Shown here piece by piece: positions 7,213 through 15,962 of a stretch of 60,778 nt of DNA; position 1 is the stretch's first letter; every line of letters begins with the position of its first letter. Source of the stretch: JAWXBK01 sp040878185 (GTDB lineage Bacteria; Pseudomonadota; Alphaproteobacteria; Dongiales; Dongiaceae); assembly GCA_040878185.1 (NCBI GenBank), contig JBBDMS010000057.1, positions 1 to 60,778 of the forward strand. Direction: 5' to 3'. Made by a program: the position numbers and the translations under genes. The notes below the pieces were generated by a model. The model did no database searches. It was given only the letters and a program-made list of their open reading frames with translations, and was not told where the DNA came from.

Positions 7213-9063
7213 ATGCCCGCGCGCCCCGCCTCGTCTCGGGTGGCCGACCGGCTGCGGCGGATCAATCAGATCGCGAGCCTCGTCAACACGAGCGCCGATC
7301 CCCAGGATGTCGTCGATCGCATCGCACTCGCCGTTTGTCAGCAGCCGCCCTGGTCAACCAGCGCCATCATGGCGGTCGAACCCGATGCCGGCTTCTCGGT
7401 CCTGATCACGCGGCACGATCCGTTCGTGGCGAGCCGCCGCCCTTTATCGGATCGCTGGCGGCTCGACGGCAGCCCGACCCGGACCGTGCTGGAAACCGGC
7501 AAGCCGATGGTCATTCCGGATGCGCTCGAATCCGAATATCCCGGTTATCGCGAGGAAGCGCGGGCCTGCGATTATCGCACCGTCGTGCTGTTGCCGCTGG
7601 CATCGTCGCCCGGCGGGCGCGGCCTGGTCATGTCGGTGCATGCACAGGACAAGGTCGAAGTCGACGACGACGAACTGCGCTTTCTCGAGACGATCGCCAA
7701 TCTGGCGGCACTCGCGATCGCACGCGTCGAGCATCTCGATACGCAGCGCAGTCTCACCGGCAGGCTCGAGCATGTGCTCGACGTCTACAGCATGCTGATG
7801 AACCGCGTGATGGCGGACGTGTCGCTGGAATCGACCGCGCTGCTCGCCGAAGAGCTGCTCGGCTGTCCCGTCGTGGTGGTCGATCTCGTCGGCAATCGCA
7901 TTGCCGGTGGAACGCCGCCGCCCGATCTTTCGGTGTCGCCCGACGAATGGCGCGAACTTGTATCGGTCCGGGCAAGGCGGCGGCTCTGCCAGGTCGCGCG
8001 CGAGGGCGGGATGGGCGAGGGCAATATCGTCGCGCTCGGTTTGCCGGATATCCGGGCCGACCTTGTGCTGAGAATTCATATGGAGCTGATCGTCGTCGAT
8101 CACCGCACCGTCGGCGGGCTGTTCCTGTTGCCGGGCGGCCGGCGCTTCGACAATATCGACATGCTGATTGTGGAGGCGCTGCGCTTTGCGATCGGCGTGC
8201 AGCTGATGCGATTGCTGGTTCGCGTCGGCGACGAGGCGGAGGCGTTCGACGATTTTTTCGGCCGGCTGTTCGATCGCGGCTGGAAATCGCCCCACGAGAT
8301 CGCCGCGCGCGCCGGCCGGCTCGGCGTTGCGATCGACATGCCGGGGCGGCTGCTCACGCTGGCGCTGCCGGACAGCATCCGCGAGGCGGATCGTCTGAAG
8401 ATTCTCGAACAGACCCAGCGCGCACTGGCGCGCACGCTCTCCGATGCCGATCAGCGCGGCATCGCTGCCGTTCACGACGGCGACATCGTGCTGCTCTGGA
8501 CTGGCGACAAGGCGGGCGACAAGGCGGGCGGCGAGCCGCCGGCGGCGTTGCTCTCCCGCCTGCAGCATGAAGCCGAATGGAGCATCGGCGCGCGCCCGAT
8601 CCTGCATGTCGGGCGGCTCTGCGTCACGCCACAGGAGTTCCGGACGGCGCGCGCGGATGCGCAGCATGTCGTCGCGCTGGCGCGGCGCATCGGCCGCAGC
8701 GGCCGGATCGGCGACGAGGATTTCGATCCGGTCGCCCGGATGCTGGCGACCGCCGATCCCGCCGCCATCCGCGAGTTCGTTGCGGCCCGGATCGGGGCGA
8801 TCGAGCGGCATGATCGCGAGCACGGATCAGGTCTGCTCGAGACCGTCCGGGTGCTGCTCGATGCCGGTCTCCGCCAACAGGCGGCCGCCGACCGGCTCGG
8901 GCTCCATGTCAGCACCCTGAGATACCGGTTGCAGCGACTTCTCGACCTCTTTCAGGTCGATCCGAACGACCCGGCGCAGCGTTTTGCCCTGGATCTGGCG
9001 CTTCGTCTGCGCGACGGGCTGCTCGCTCGACCGGCCGAGGGTTCCCCTGAATCCGAGGAATAA
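7213..9063 (+). CDS. PucR/CdaR-type transcriptional regulator with GAF domain
   Basis: A 616-residue cytoplasmic regulator. Residues about 15-175 form a GAF-like ligand sensor. A linker and a CdaR-like GGDEF-related domain occupy about 340-500, and a PucR C-terminal helix-turn-helix lies near 550-600 (QQAAADRLGLHVSTLRYRLQ). Family members activate catabolic operons in response to a small molecule. The gene starts 50 bp after the dehydrogenase gene and may be co-transcribed with it. Its stop codon lies inside an inverted repeat (9057-9078) that precedes the next operon, a plausible target. Confidence 0.87.
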   Translation: MPARPASSRVADRLRRINQIASLVNTSADPQDVVDRIALAVCQQPPWSTSAIMAVEPDAGFSVLITRHDPFVASRRPLSDRWRLDGSPTRTVLETGKPMVIPDALESEYPGYREEARACDYRTVVLLPLASSPGGRGLVMSVHAQDKVEVDDDELRFLETIANLAALAIARVEHLDTQRSLTGRLEHVLDVYSMLMNRVMADVSLESTALLAEELLGCPVVVVDLVGNRIAGGTPPPDLSVSPDEWRELVSVRARRRLCQVAREGGMGEGNIVALGLPDIRADLVLRIHMELIVVDHRTVGGLFLLPGGRRFDNIDMLIVEALRFAIGVQLMRLLVRVGDEAEAFDDFFGRLFDRGWKSPHEIAARAGRLGVAIDMPGRLLTLALPDSIREADRLKILEQTQRALARTLSDADQRGIAAVHDGDIVLLWTGDKAGDKAGGEPPAALLSRLQHEAEWSIGARPILHVGRLCVTPQEFRTARADAQHVVALARRIGRSGRIGDEDFDPVARMLATADPAAIREFVAARIGAIERHDREHGSGLLETVRVLLDAGLRQQAAADRLGLHVSTLRYRLQRLLDLFQVDPNDPAQRFALDLALRLRDGLLARPAEGSPESEE

Positions 9064-9094
9064 TACCGAGGTTATTCCTATGATTCCTAGGAGG
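9057..9094 (+). promoter_or_regulatory. Inverted and direct repeats before the LLM monooxygenase operon
   Basis: A perfect 7-bp inverted repeat GGAATAA/TTATTCC (9057-9063 and 9072-9078) overlaps the pucR-like stop codon. Two abutting 9-bp direct repeats TTATTCCTA and TGATTCCTA (9072-9089) follow, and the palindrome TCCTAGGA lies at 9085-9092. The block ends about 80 bp before the monooxygenase gene, a typical activator position. The upstream PucR protein is the natural candidate to bind it (inference). Confidence 0.5.
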
Positions 9095-9175
9095 ACAAAG
9101 GCCGGATGCTCTCCTAGACTGCGCGCGCTTTCAGGGGCTCTGGGCGCCCCGATCCGCCGATAACGGAGCAAAGAG

Positions 9176-10234
9176 ATGAAGTTCTCGATCGCGATCAACC
9201 TGGAACGGATGCATCCCGGCCTCGACATGCAGGAGGTCGCGCGGCACACGCTCGAGATGGTGCAGATGGCGGACGAAGGCGGCTTCGAGATCGCCTGGGC
9301 CGCCGAACATCATGCGATCGAGATGACGATCGCACCCGGACCGTTTCAGCTTCTCGCCTGGTGGGCGGCCCATACGTCGCGGATCCGGCTCGGCACCGCG
9401 GTCGTCGTGGTGCCCTATTGGCACCCGATCAAGCTCGCCGGCGAGGCTGCCATGTTCGATCTCCTGTCCGGCGGACGGCTCGAACTCGGTCTCGGCAAAG
9501 GCGCGTATCAGCGCGAGTTCGATCGCATGGTCAACGGTTTGCCGCAGAATATCGGCGTGCCGATGATGAAAGAGATTCTCCCGATCCTGCGGGGCCTGTG
9601 GGCTGGCGATTTCGAACATCACGGCGAGTACTGGGATTTTCCGAAGGCGACCTCCTGTCCGAAGCCCCTGCAGAAGCATGTGCCGTTCTGGGTCGCCGCG
9701 CGCGATCCCGGCAGCTACGACTGGTCGGTTGCCAATGGCTGCAACGTGATGTCGTGGGCGCTGTCGCGGCCCTTCTCCGAAGTCGAAACCTACAAGCAGC
9801 GTTTCGAGGATGCCTGCGCGAAGGCGCCGAACGTCAAGCGGCCGCGGTTCGCGACGATGCGCTACACGGCGGTGTACGATAAACCGAACGACTGGGAAGT
9901 ACCGGTCAAGGCGGTCCAGCGTCAGAGCGCGCAGTTCGAGAATCTGTTCAAGGAACTGGGCGAAGTCAGGAACGGTTTCCCGGAAGAGATCGATCTCAAT
10001 ATGCTGGCGAACCGCGCCGAGTACGATCCGGAAATGCTGCGCACCAACCTGATGTTCGGCACGCCGGACGAGGTCATCACCAAGCTGAAAGCCTACGAAG
10101 CGCTCGACATCGATAACTTCATCTACTGCGCCAGCTACGGCCTGCCGATGGACGAGCAGCGGAAATCTCTGAAGCTTTTCTGCGACGAGGTCGTGCCGGA
10201 GTTCGCGCAGAATAAGCGCGCCGCGGCCGAGTAA
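9176..10234 (+). CDS. LLM-class flavin-dependent oxidoreductase
   Basis: A 352-residue luciferase-like monooxygenase of the TIM-barrel fold. Family signs are the N-terminal MKFSIAINLERM strand, AEHHAIEM (about residues 43-50), the RIRLGTAVVVVPYWHP strand and the GRLELGLGKGAY loop. Such enzymes use FMNH2 or F420H2 to oxidise or cleave C-N, C-S or aldehyde bonds. A separate flavin reductase gene is not seen beside it. The start at 9176 follows GGAGCAAAGAG. It is followed after 29 bp by an AA_synth gene, a pairing I take as one operon. Confidence 0.88.
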   Translation: MKFSIAINLERMHPGLDMQEVARHTLEMVQMADEGGFEIAWAAEHHAIEMTIAPGPFQLLAWWAAHTSRIRLGTAVVVVPYWHPIKLAGEAAMFDLLSGGRLELGLGKGAYQREFDRMVNGLPQNIGVPMMKEILPILRGLWAGDFEHHGEYWDFPKATSCPKPLQKHVPFWVAARDPGSYDWSVANGCNVMSWALSRPFSEVETYKQRFEDACAKAPNVKRPRFATMRYTAVYDKPNDWEVPVKAVQRQSAQFENLFKELGEVRNGFPEEIDLNMLANRAEYDPEMLRTNLMFGTPDEVITKLKAYEALDIDNFIYCASYGLPMDEQRKSLKLFCDEVVPEFAQNKRAAAE

Positions 10235-10263
10235 CGCACCACATCCTAGAGGGGAGAACCGCC

Positions 10264-10854
10264 TTGCCAGGCGAAATTCGCAAGATCGTCCATTTCGTCG
10301 AGGATTGCCTGATCGAGGGCGGCAAGGCCGCCACCGAACCGACCCGCATGGTCGCCGCGGCCGCCGTGTTGCGAAACCCCTGGGCCGGGCGCGGATTCGT
10401 CGAGAATCTGCGGCCGGAGATTCTCGATGTCGCCCCCGATATCGGACGCCGCCTGGTGCCGATCATCGTCGAAGCCTGCGGCGGCAAGGATCGCATCGAG
10501 GCCTATGGCAAGGCGGCCGTCGTCGGCAGCAACGGCGAGATCGAGCATGCTTCGGCGCTGATTCACACCCTGCGCTTCGGCAATCTCTATCGCGAGGCGG
10601 TCGGCGGAAAAACCTATCTCAGCTTTACCAACAAGCGCGGCGGCCCCGGCTGTTCGATCGCCGTGCCGATGATGCACAAGCTCGATGAAGGCCAGCGTTC
10701 GCACTATCTCACGATCGAGTTTTCGATCAACGATGCGCCGGGACCCGACGAGATCGTGGTCGCGCTGGGTGCTTCGACTGGCGGACGGGCGCACCCCCGG
10801 ATCGGCAATCGCTACATCGACATGGAAGAGATCGCCGCCGCCGCCAAATCCTGA
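10264..10854 (+). CDS. AA_synth (PF06684-type) family protein
   Basis: A 196-residue protein that resembles the so-called amino acid synthesis family. Typical parts are the N-terminal RKIVHFVEDCLIEGG, the NPWAGRG segment and the C-terminal LGASTGGRAHPRIGNR. The biochemical role of the family is not settled. The start is TTG at 10264 behind GAGGGGAGA; no better ATG exists. Co-directional position 29 bp after the flavin monooxygenase suggests it acts on the product of that enzyme. It ends 32 bp from the convergent gntR-like gene. Confidence 0.8.
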   Translation: MPGEIRKIVHFVEDCLIEGGKAATEPTRMVAAAAVLRNPWAGRGFVENLRPEILDVAPDIGRRLVPIIVEACGGKDRIEAYGKAAVVGSNGEIEHASALIHTLRFGNLYREAVGGKTYLSFTNKRGGPGCSIAVPMMHKLDEGQRSHYLTIEFSINDAPGPDEIVVALGASTGGRAHPRIGNRYIDMEEIAAAAKS

Positions 10855-10886
10855 GCGGCGACGTCTTCGGCTCTCACGCGCCCGAT

Positions 10887-11636
10887 CTAACGCGGCTGCG
10901 TATCGATCCGGTCCTTCAGGGTTTTCAGAAGGCGGTCGGCGGTATGTTGCGCATGCGCGCCGCATAACGTGCTCAGCCGCGCCGCATCGCCTTCGCGCAG
11001 CGCCTGCACGATCGCCCGATGCTCCTGCTGCGCCTCTTCGAGGCGCCCGGGTGTGCGCGAATCGAGGCGCACATAGCGTTCGACCTGGCCGCGCAAATTG
11101 TCGAGAATCCGGACCAGTTGCTTGCGCTTGGAGGCGGCCGACAAACGCTGATGGAAGAGCCGGTTGCAGACCGCAAATCGCTGCACCGCTTCGGGATCCG
11201 TCGTCAGGCTGTGGTCCATCTCCTGAACCAGCCTTTCGATCTCGCGAATATCCTCCGCGGTACGATTGCGCGCGGCCAGATAGCCGGCATGTTCTTCGAC
11301 GAACTTGCGGACAAGGAAAATATCGGCGATCTCCTCGAGATCGAAGCCGGCAACGATGTAACCGCGCCGGGGCCGGAACTCGGCCAGACCCTCCGCCTCG
11401 AGCTGTTTCAGCGCCTCGCGGACCGGCACGCGACTGGCGCCACAGGCGTCGGCGATGTCCTTCTGCCGGAGCGGCTGGCCGACCTGCAGTTCCCGTTCGA
11501 AAATGCTGTTCCGGATGTAATCCGCGATAGCGGCAGGCACTCCTCTGAACTCAGGAGGCAGGTTGCTGCCGTAGCGATTATCGGAACGGGAGTCCAAGCG
11601 GCGCCTCCGGTATCGGACGGGTTCGGAACGGAGCAC
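10887..11636 (-). CDS. GntR-family transcriptional regulator, FCD/FadR subfamily
   Basis: A 249-residue repressor candidate. The N-terminal winged helix is visible at about 40-100 (LRQKDIADACGASRVPVREA). An all-helical FCD effector domain follows, with a probable metal/ligand motif containing EEHAGYLAARNRT and FHQRLSAAS. The only clear start is GTG at 11636. No ribosome site precedes it, and a -10-like TACAGT sits just upstream, so a leaderless mRNA is possible. The start overlaps an ACAGT-AA-ACTGT inverted repeat, which suggests autoregulation. It is the best candidate to bind the ATTGTATGCAAT operators in this window. Confidence 0.88.
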   Translation of the reverse strand: MLRSEPVRYRRRRLDSRSDNRYGSNLPPEFRGVPAAIADYIRNSIFERELQVGQPLRQKDIADACGASRVPVREALKQLEAEGLAEFRPRRGYIVAGFDLEEIADIFLVRKFVEEHAGYLAARNRTAEDIREIERLVQEMDHSLTTDPEAVQRFAVCNRLFHQRLSAASKRKQLVRILDNLRGQVERYVRLDSRTPGRLEEAQQEHRAIVQALREGDAARLSTLCGAHAQHTADRLLKTLKDRIDTQPR

Positions 11637-11655
11637 AGTAAACTGTATTCAATCG
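11634..11655 (-). promoter_or_regulatory. Operator-like site overlapping the gntR-like start
   Basis: CACAGTAAACTGTATTCAAT reads across the GTG start. It contains the near-perfect inverted repeat ACAGT-AA-ACTGT and then TGTATTCAATC, a half-match to the ATTGTATGCAAT operator of the cluster. Location at the start codon favours autorepression. Confidence 0.45.
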
Positions 11656-11798
11656 CAGGGACAGCCGCGCCGCCGGGATCAGCCGAACGCCAGTGATTCT
11701 GTGCAGTTGCCCGCGCCTCCGGATTTCGGTTCCGGTTATGGATACCCCGTCGGGTATCTGTCTGGTCGCGCACTGGCCGAAATCCGCCTCTTTTACGA

Positions 11799-11827
11799 TT
11801 GCCGAATGTATTCAAAATAGCTACGGT
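11799..11827 (+). promoter_or_regulatory. Promoter with GntR-type operator in the spacer (SnoaL gene)
   Basis: The -35 box TTGCCG (11799-11804), a 17-bp spacer containing AATGTATTCAAA, and the -10 box TACGGT (11822-11827). The 22 bases from 11797 match the ABC-operon site at 19 positions. The start of transcription would be about 105 nt before the gene at 11940. Confidence 0.55.
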
Positions 11828-11939
11828 CGCGATCCGTCAGGCCAAAAGGCCGGACCAAACCGGTCGGCGTGCCTGTCGGGCGGTGCAGGCCGTGTCACGG
11901 CCGACCAGGGTATCCAAGACAGCATCGGGGAATGAGTGC

Positions 11940-12323
11940 ATGAGCAAGCGGACCATCGACGAGGCCTATCTGCGCGAGATCGTCGGCGCCTTCAATCGGC
12001 GCGACGTCGACGCGATCGGCAGGTATTTCGCGCCGGAGGGGCGCTTCTACACGGCGCGGGGCAAGACTGAACGCGGCATGGAACTGGTCGGACCGGCGGC
12101 GATCACGCGTTACCTCGGGGATCGTTTCAAGCTGATCTCCGATATGGGCTGGCATGACGAAGTGCATTTCATCAGCGGCAATCGCGCGCTCTCGGAATGG
12201 ACCGTTCGCGGCAAGCACGCGAACGGCGAAGAACTGGCGATGCGCGGCTGCGATATCTGGGAGTTCGACGCGGACGGCAAAATCCTGGTCAAGGATACGT
12301 TCTGGAAAACCGTCGAAAAGTAA
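11940..12323 (+). CDS. SnoaL/NTF2-like protein
   Basis: A 127-residue small alpha+beta-cone protein of the NTF2-like fold. Clues are the N-terminal helix with AFNRRDVDAIGRYFAPEGRF, the central MRGCDIWEFDADGKI strand pair and the final VKDTFWK. Members act as isomerases, hydrolases or ligand-binding proteins. The GntR-type promoter upstream ties it to the catabolic regulon. GGGGA precedes the ATG by about 9 bases. It is convergent with the LysR gene 16 bp away. Confidence 0.78.
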   Translation: MSKRTIDEAYLREIVGAFNRRDVDAIGRYFAPEGRFYTARGKTERGMELVGPAAITRYLGDRFKLISDMGWHDEVHFISGNRALSEWTVRGKHANGEELAMRGCDIWEFDADGKILVKDTFWKTVEK

Positions 12324-12339
12324 CCCTCGCCGCGAACGC

Positions 12340-13335
12340 CTAGGCGATCGCCCGCGCTTTGCCAGGTCGCGCTTTGGCGGCCGGGCGCTTTGCCGGCAGC
12401 TTCGGCGCGATGTGAGACGCGACGGTCGCCGTGCCGCCACCCACCTCGCGCAGAATCCAGTCGCGGAAGCGGCGCACTTCGTCGTCGCGCCGGCGCTCCG
12501 CCGGATAGACCAGGTAATAGCTATAGGGGTGGCGAATCTCGATCGGGAAGAGCTGCAACAGCGTGCCGGCTGCGAGGTCGCCGTCGATCAGCTCGCTATA
12601 GCCCATGCCGATGCCGAGCCCGTTGATCGCCGCCTGCATCGAAAGCATCGGTTCGTGAAACGATAAAGGCTGCGTGCTTGGCATCTCGTCGATCCCGATC
12701 TCCCCGAACCAGCGCTTCCATTCTTCGCCATCCTCGCGGTCGGGCGTATCGGCATGGATCAGCGGCAGACGCAGGAGATCGCGCGGCTCGCGGATCGGAC
12801 CGGATTTTTCGAGAAATTGCGGGCTGCACACCGGCGTCAGGTGAATCGGGATAAGGAACTCCGCTTCCAATCCCGGCCAGGGCGGGATGCCGCAGCGCAC
12901 GGCGATATCCGCCTCGCGCCGGCGCAGATCGAGCAGGCGCAGATTCGGCAGCAGATGAATGTTGACGCGGATGTCCTCGCCGGTGCGACTACCGAGCCGC
13001 GGAATGAGCCAGCGCGACGCAAAGATCGGCGTTGCGGTCACGCTCAGCGGCTGGCCCGGTTTCGCGTCGGCGAGAAGTTCGAGCGCGTCGCCGATGCGAC
13101 CGAAGGATTCGCGCACGACGGGCGCGAGGATTTCGCCGGCCGGCGTCAGGTCGATGCCCCGCGAACGGCGCTTGAACAAAGCGACGCCGAGATGGGTCTC
13201 GAGTTGCCGGATATGGTGGCTCACGGCCGCCTGGGTGACGCCGAGCTCCTCCGCCGCGAATGTCAGGCTGAGATGCCGGGCGGCCGCCTCGAATGCCTTG
13301 AGGGCGTTCAGATGCAGGTGACGACGCTGTGCCAT
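12340..13335 (-). CDS. LysR-family transcriptional regulator, GcvA-like
   Basis: A 331-residue LysR regulator. The winged helix-turn-helix lies at about residues 8-67 (LTFAAEELGVTQAAVSHHIR) and the effector domain at about 93-300. The first helix, LNALKAFEAAARHLSLT, is typical of the GcvA group. It is divergent from the Rieske oxygenase operon at 13556, the standard layout for a LysR activator and its target. The 220-bp gap holds a TTAG/TAAG-N5-CTAA operator-like site. A basic Ala-Lys-rich tail of about 25 residues extends beyond the domain. Confidence 0.92.
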   Translation of the reverse strand: MAQRRHLHLNALKAFEAAARHLSLTFAAEELGVTQAAVSHHIRQLETHLGVALFKRRSRGIDLTPAGEILAPVVRESFGRIGDALELLADAKPGQPLSVTATPIFASRWLIPRLGSRTGEDIRVNIHLLPNLRLLDLRRREADIAVRCGIPPWPGLEAEFLIPIHLTPVCSPQFLEKSGPIREPRDLLRLPLIHADTPDREDGEEWKRWFGEIGIDEMPSTQPLSFHEPMLSMQAAINGLGIGMGYSELIDGDLAAGTLLQLFPIEIRHPYSYYLVYPAERRRDDEVRRFRDWILREVGGGTATVASHIAPKLPAKRPAAKARPGKARAIA

Positions 13336-13345
13336 AGCTCGCCAA

Positions 13346-13415
13346 TGATATAAGAAAAACTAATAGCCAACCTACAAAAAGCTCGTGTGTTGTCAAGCTT
13401 TTGCTCTGTTAGCCT
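13346..13415 (+). promoter_or_regulatory. LysR-type operator-like element, copy 2
   Basis: The segment starts 10 bp from the LysR start codon and carries ATAAGAAAAACTAAT (13349-13363), an imperfect inverted repeat. It is followed by AAAAAGCTCGTGTGTTGTCA, which includes a possible -35 TTGTCA. It aligns with 1208-1276. The location between divergent LysR and oxygenase genes supports an operator role; the link to the ABC operon is inferred from the second copy. Confidence 0.55.
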
Positions 13416-13555
13416 CTTCCGGCAATCGCGGAAATGAGGGCGTTGGCGGCGGGTCCGCAAAAGTGGGTTCGATGTTCGGCCGCGCCCACTACCTCCTGCG
13501 CATGAGCCAGCGCCGGGGCGATATCGACCGGCGATCGACATAGAGGACAGATCCG

Positions 13556-14917
13556 ATGAACGACGTAGCGACCACCGCCCGGCGCCCGGCCGGAGGGTTT
13601 TCCGGCTATCACATCAAGTCGGAGACGCGGCCCGACGATGAAGTGACGCGGGTCGGTCCCGGTACGCCATGCGGCGAGTATCTGCGCCGCTTCTGGCATC
13701 CGGTCGCGTTGACGGAGAAAGTCGGCGAACTGCCGCTGGTGATCCGCGTGCTCGGCGAGGATCTCGTGCTGTTCCGCGATCAGGCCGGTCGTTACGGGCT
13801 GGTGCACAAGAACTGTCCGCACCGTCTCGCCTCGCTGGAGTATGCGAAATGCGAAAGCGACGGACTGCGCTGCTGCTATCACGGCTGGCTGTTCGACATC
13901 GACGGCACCATTCTCGACGTTCCGGGCCAGCCGGCAGCGATCGCCGATCGCATCAAGCGCAATGTTCGGCTCGGCGCCTATCCGGTGCAGGAATATAAGG
14001 GCCTGATCTTTGCCTATATGGGCCCGCCGGAAGAGATGCCGCCGTTTCCGATTTACGATGCCTTCGTCATTCCCGGCATGGAGATGGTGCCATACGAGGC
14101 GCCGTTCGGCTGCAACTGGCTTCAGGTGCTCGATGCGATTCTCGATCCGCTTCATACCAGCTTCCTGCATGCGCGCATCAGCCGCGCACAATTCTCGGAA
14201 GAATTGGGCGAGCTGGGCGAGCTCGATTTCCAGGATCGGATGCCCTATATGCTCGGCACCAACACGCGCCGGGTCGGCGACAATGTCTGGGTGCGGGTCA
14301 ACGAGATGGTGTTCCCGAACTTTACGCAGGCAGGCGCGTTGTTCGCCTGCGACGGCACGAAGCCGCGTTATTTCGGACGCAGCGCGTTCGTCCGCTGGGT
14401 CGTGCCGATCGACGATACGACGACCGTCGCCTATGCGTGGGGTTGTTTCGGTGATCGCGCGGATCCGCCGGAATGGAACACGCAGGAAGGCCTCCAGCTC
14501 ATCGAGCAGGGCGAACTGTTCGATCGGACCTACGAGGTGCGGCAGCGGTTTCCGGGCGATCTCGAGGCGGTCGAGGGCATGGGCACGATCACCATCCACA
14601 AGAACGAGCATCTGGTTCCGAGCGATCGCGGTATCGCGTTGATGCGCCGCGTCCTGCGCCAGCAGATCCGCGACGTGCAGAACGGGGGTAAGGCAAAGCA
14701 GCCGGTCGATACCGGCCCGATGCCGGTGAACACCTATGGCAGCGACACGGTCCTGCACCTGCCGCTGCAGCCGGGGCGCGACGATGCGGCATTCCTGCGC
14801 GAGGTCGGCATCAGGGTGATGAACATCTTCTACGAGGCCGACCATCTGCGCGGCGACGCGCGCGACAACCAGGTGATCGAGCGGCTGAAAGCGCTCGAAG
14901 CGGCAGGCGGCCAGTGA
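13556..14917 (+). CDS. Rieske aromatic-ring oxygenase, phthalate-dioxygenase type
   Basis: A 453-residue single-component-type oxygenase subunit. Rieske ligands are C87 and H89 (CPHR) and C106 and H109 (CCYHGW). The mononuclear iron site is DPLHTSFLH, giving the Asp-His-His pattern. Length and spacing match the phthalate 4,5-dioxygenase group, which works with a PDR-type reductase; that reductase is encoded two genes downstream. It heads a three-gene operon and is divergent from the LysR gene. The substrate is unknown; the group accepts aromatic and heterocyclic acids and O- or N-methyl compounds. Confidence 0.92.
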   Translation: MNDVATTARRPAGGFSGYHIKSETRPDDEVTRVGPGTPCGEYLRRFWHPVALTEKVGELPLVIRVLGEDLVLFRDQAGRYGLVHKNCPHRLASLEYAKCESDGLRCCYHGWLFDIDGTILDVPGQPAAIADRIKRNVRLGAYPVQEYKGLIFAYMGPPEEMPPFPIYDAFVIPGMEMVPYEAPFGCNWLQVLDAILDPLHTSFLHARISRAQFSEELGELGELDFQDRMPYMLGTNTRRVGDNVWVRVNEMVFPNFTQAGALFACDGTKPRYFGRSAFVRWVVPIDDTTTVAYAWGCFGDRADPPEWNTQEGLQLIEQGELFDRTYEVRQRFPGDLEAVEGMGTITIHKNEHLVPSDRGIALMRRVLRQQIRDVQNGGKAKQPVDTGPMPVNTYGSDTVLHLPLQPGRDDAAFLREVGIRVMNIFYEADHLRGDARDNQVIERLKALEAAGGQ

Positions 14918-15957
14918 CGGGCGTTGCCGCGATGACCGACAGAAAGCTCCGCGTTCATATCAAGAACAACCACGCCTCTGCGGTCACGTTCCCGAACACG
15001 CCGGAAGGCGAGGCGGTTTTCACAATCACCCGCGAGCGTTTCGACGCAGTCGCGCGCGACTATCCCGATGTCGCGCCAAAGCTCGACGTCTTCATCGACT
15101 GGGACACCGATAATTTCGCCTCGTCGATGAAGACCGCCGACGTGCTGGTGACCTGGGACCTGCCGACGGAAAACCTGGCGTCGGTCGCCCCCAATCTGCG
15201 CTGGATTCATATCATCGGGGCAGGGGTCGAACATCTCTGCCCGATGGGGTGGCTGCCGGCGGGTGTGACGCTGGTGAACAACAAGGGTGCGCATGCCGCC
15301 AAGGGCGGCGAGTTCGGCGTCATGGCGATCTTCATGCTGCATAACCGGATGCCGGGGATTGTCGAGAACCAGAAGACCCGGCGTTGGGAATCGCTCTATT
15401 CGACACCGATCGCCGGCAAGACCGTGCTGGTCATCGGCGTCGGCAGTATCGGCGGGGCCGTGGCCCGGCTGATCAAGCCCTATGACGTGACGGTCATCGG
15501 GGTGAGCCGCCACGGCAGGCCGGCGTCCGGGGTCGATCGGATGGTGACGACCGCGGAGCTGGATAGCGTCCTGCCGCTCGCCGACTATGTGTTCATGGCG
15601 ACGCCCCTGACCGAGGAGACACGCGGCCTCATGGATCGCCGGCGCCTCGCGCTGATGAAGCCGGGCAGCGGGATCGTGAATGTCGGGCGCGAGGGCGTGA
15701 TGGATTACGCGGCTCTTGCCGAGCAGCTTCGCCGGGGTCACCTGTCCGGGGCCATACTCGATGTTTTCGACCCCGAGCCGCTGGCCCCTGAATCGCCGCT
15801 ATGGCAAACTCCGAACCTGATCGTGACGCCCCATGTGTCGGCGGACGATGGCGATTCCTATGTGGCAATCACGCTGAAGCTGTTCTTCGACAATATGCGG
15901 CGGCATCTGAACGGCGAGCCGCTGCGAAACATGGTCGATTCCAAACTGGGTTATTGA
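14914..15957 (+). CDS. D-2-hydroxyacid dehydrogenase
   Basis: A 347-residue NAD-dependent oxidoreductase. The cofactor motif VIGVGSIGGAVA lies at about residues 173-184. The catalytic Arg, Glu and His are in the MATPLTEETRG/NVGREG, DVFDPEPL and TPHVS segments. The GTG start at 14914 overlaps the oxygenase stop by four bases (GTGA), indicating translational coupling; ATG 14932 is an alternative. Its position between an oxygenase and its reductase suggests that it handles the oxygenase product or a side-chain keto/hydroxy acid. Confidence 0.88.
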   Translation: MTGVAAMTDRKLRVHIKNNHASAVTFPNTPEGEAVFTITRERFDAVARDYPDVAPKLDVFIDWDTDNFASSMKTADVLVTWDLPTENLASVAPNLRWIHIIGAGVEHLCPMGWLPAGVTLVNNKGAHAAKGGEFGVMAIFMLHNRMPGIVENQKTRRWESLYSTPIAGKTVLVIGVGSIGGAVARLIKPYDVTVIGVSRHGRPASGVDRMVTTAELDSVLPLADYVFMATPLTEETRGLMDRRRLALMKPGSGIVNVGREGVMDYAALAEQLRRGHLSGAILDVFDPEPLAPESPLWQTPNLIVTPHVSADDGDSYVAITLKLFFDNMRRHLNGEPLRNMVDSKLGY

Positions 15958-15962
15958 GGGCA

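Noticed and set aside
13409..14845. 478-codon minus-strand frame opposite the Rieske oxygenase
   Set aside because: The plus strand has complete Rieske and iron motifs; the antisense product is His/Arg-rich noise caused by high GC.
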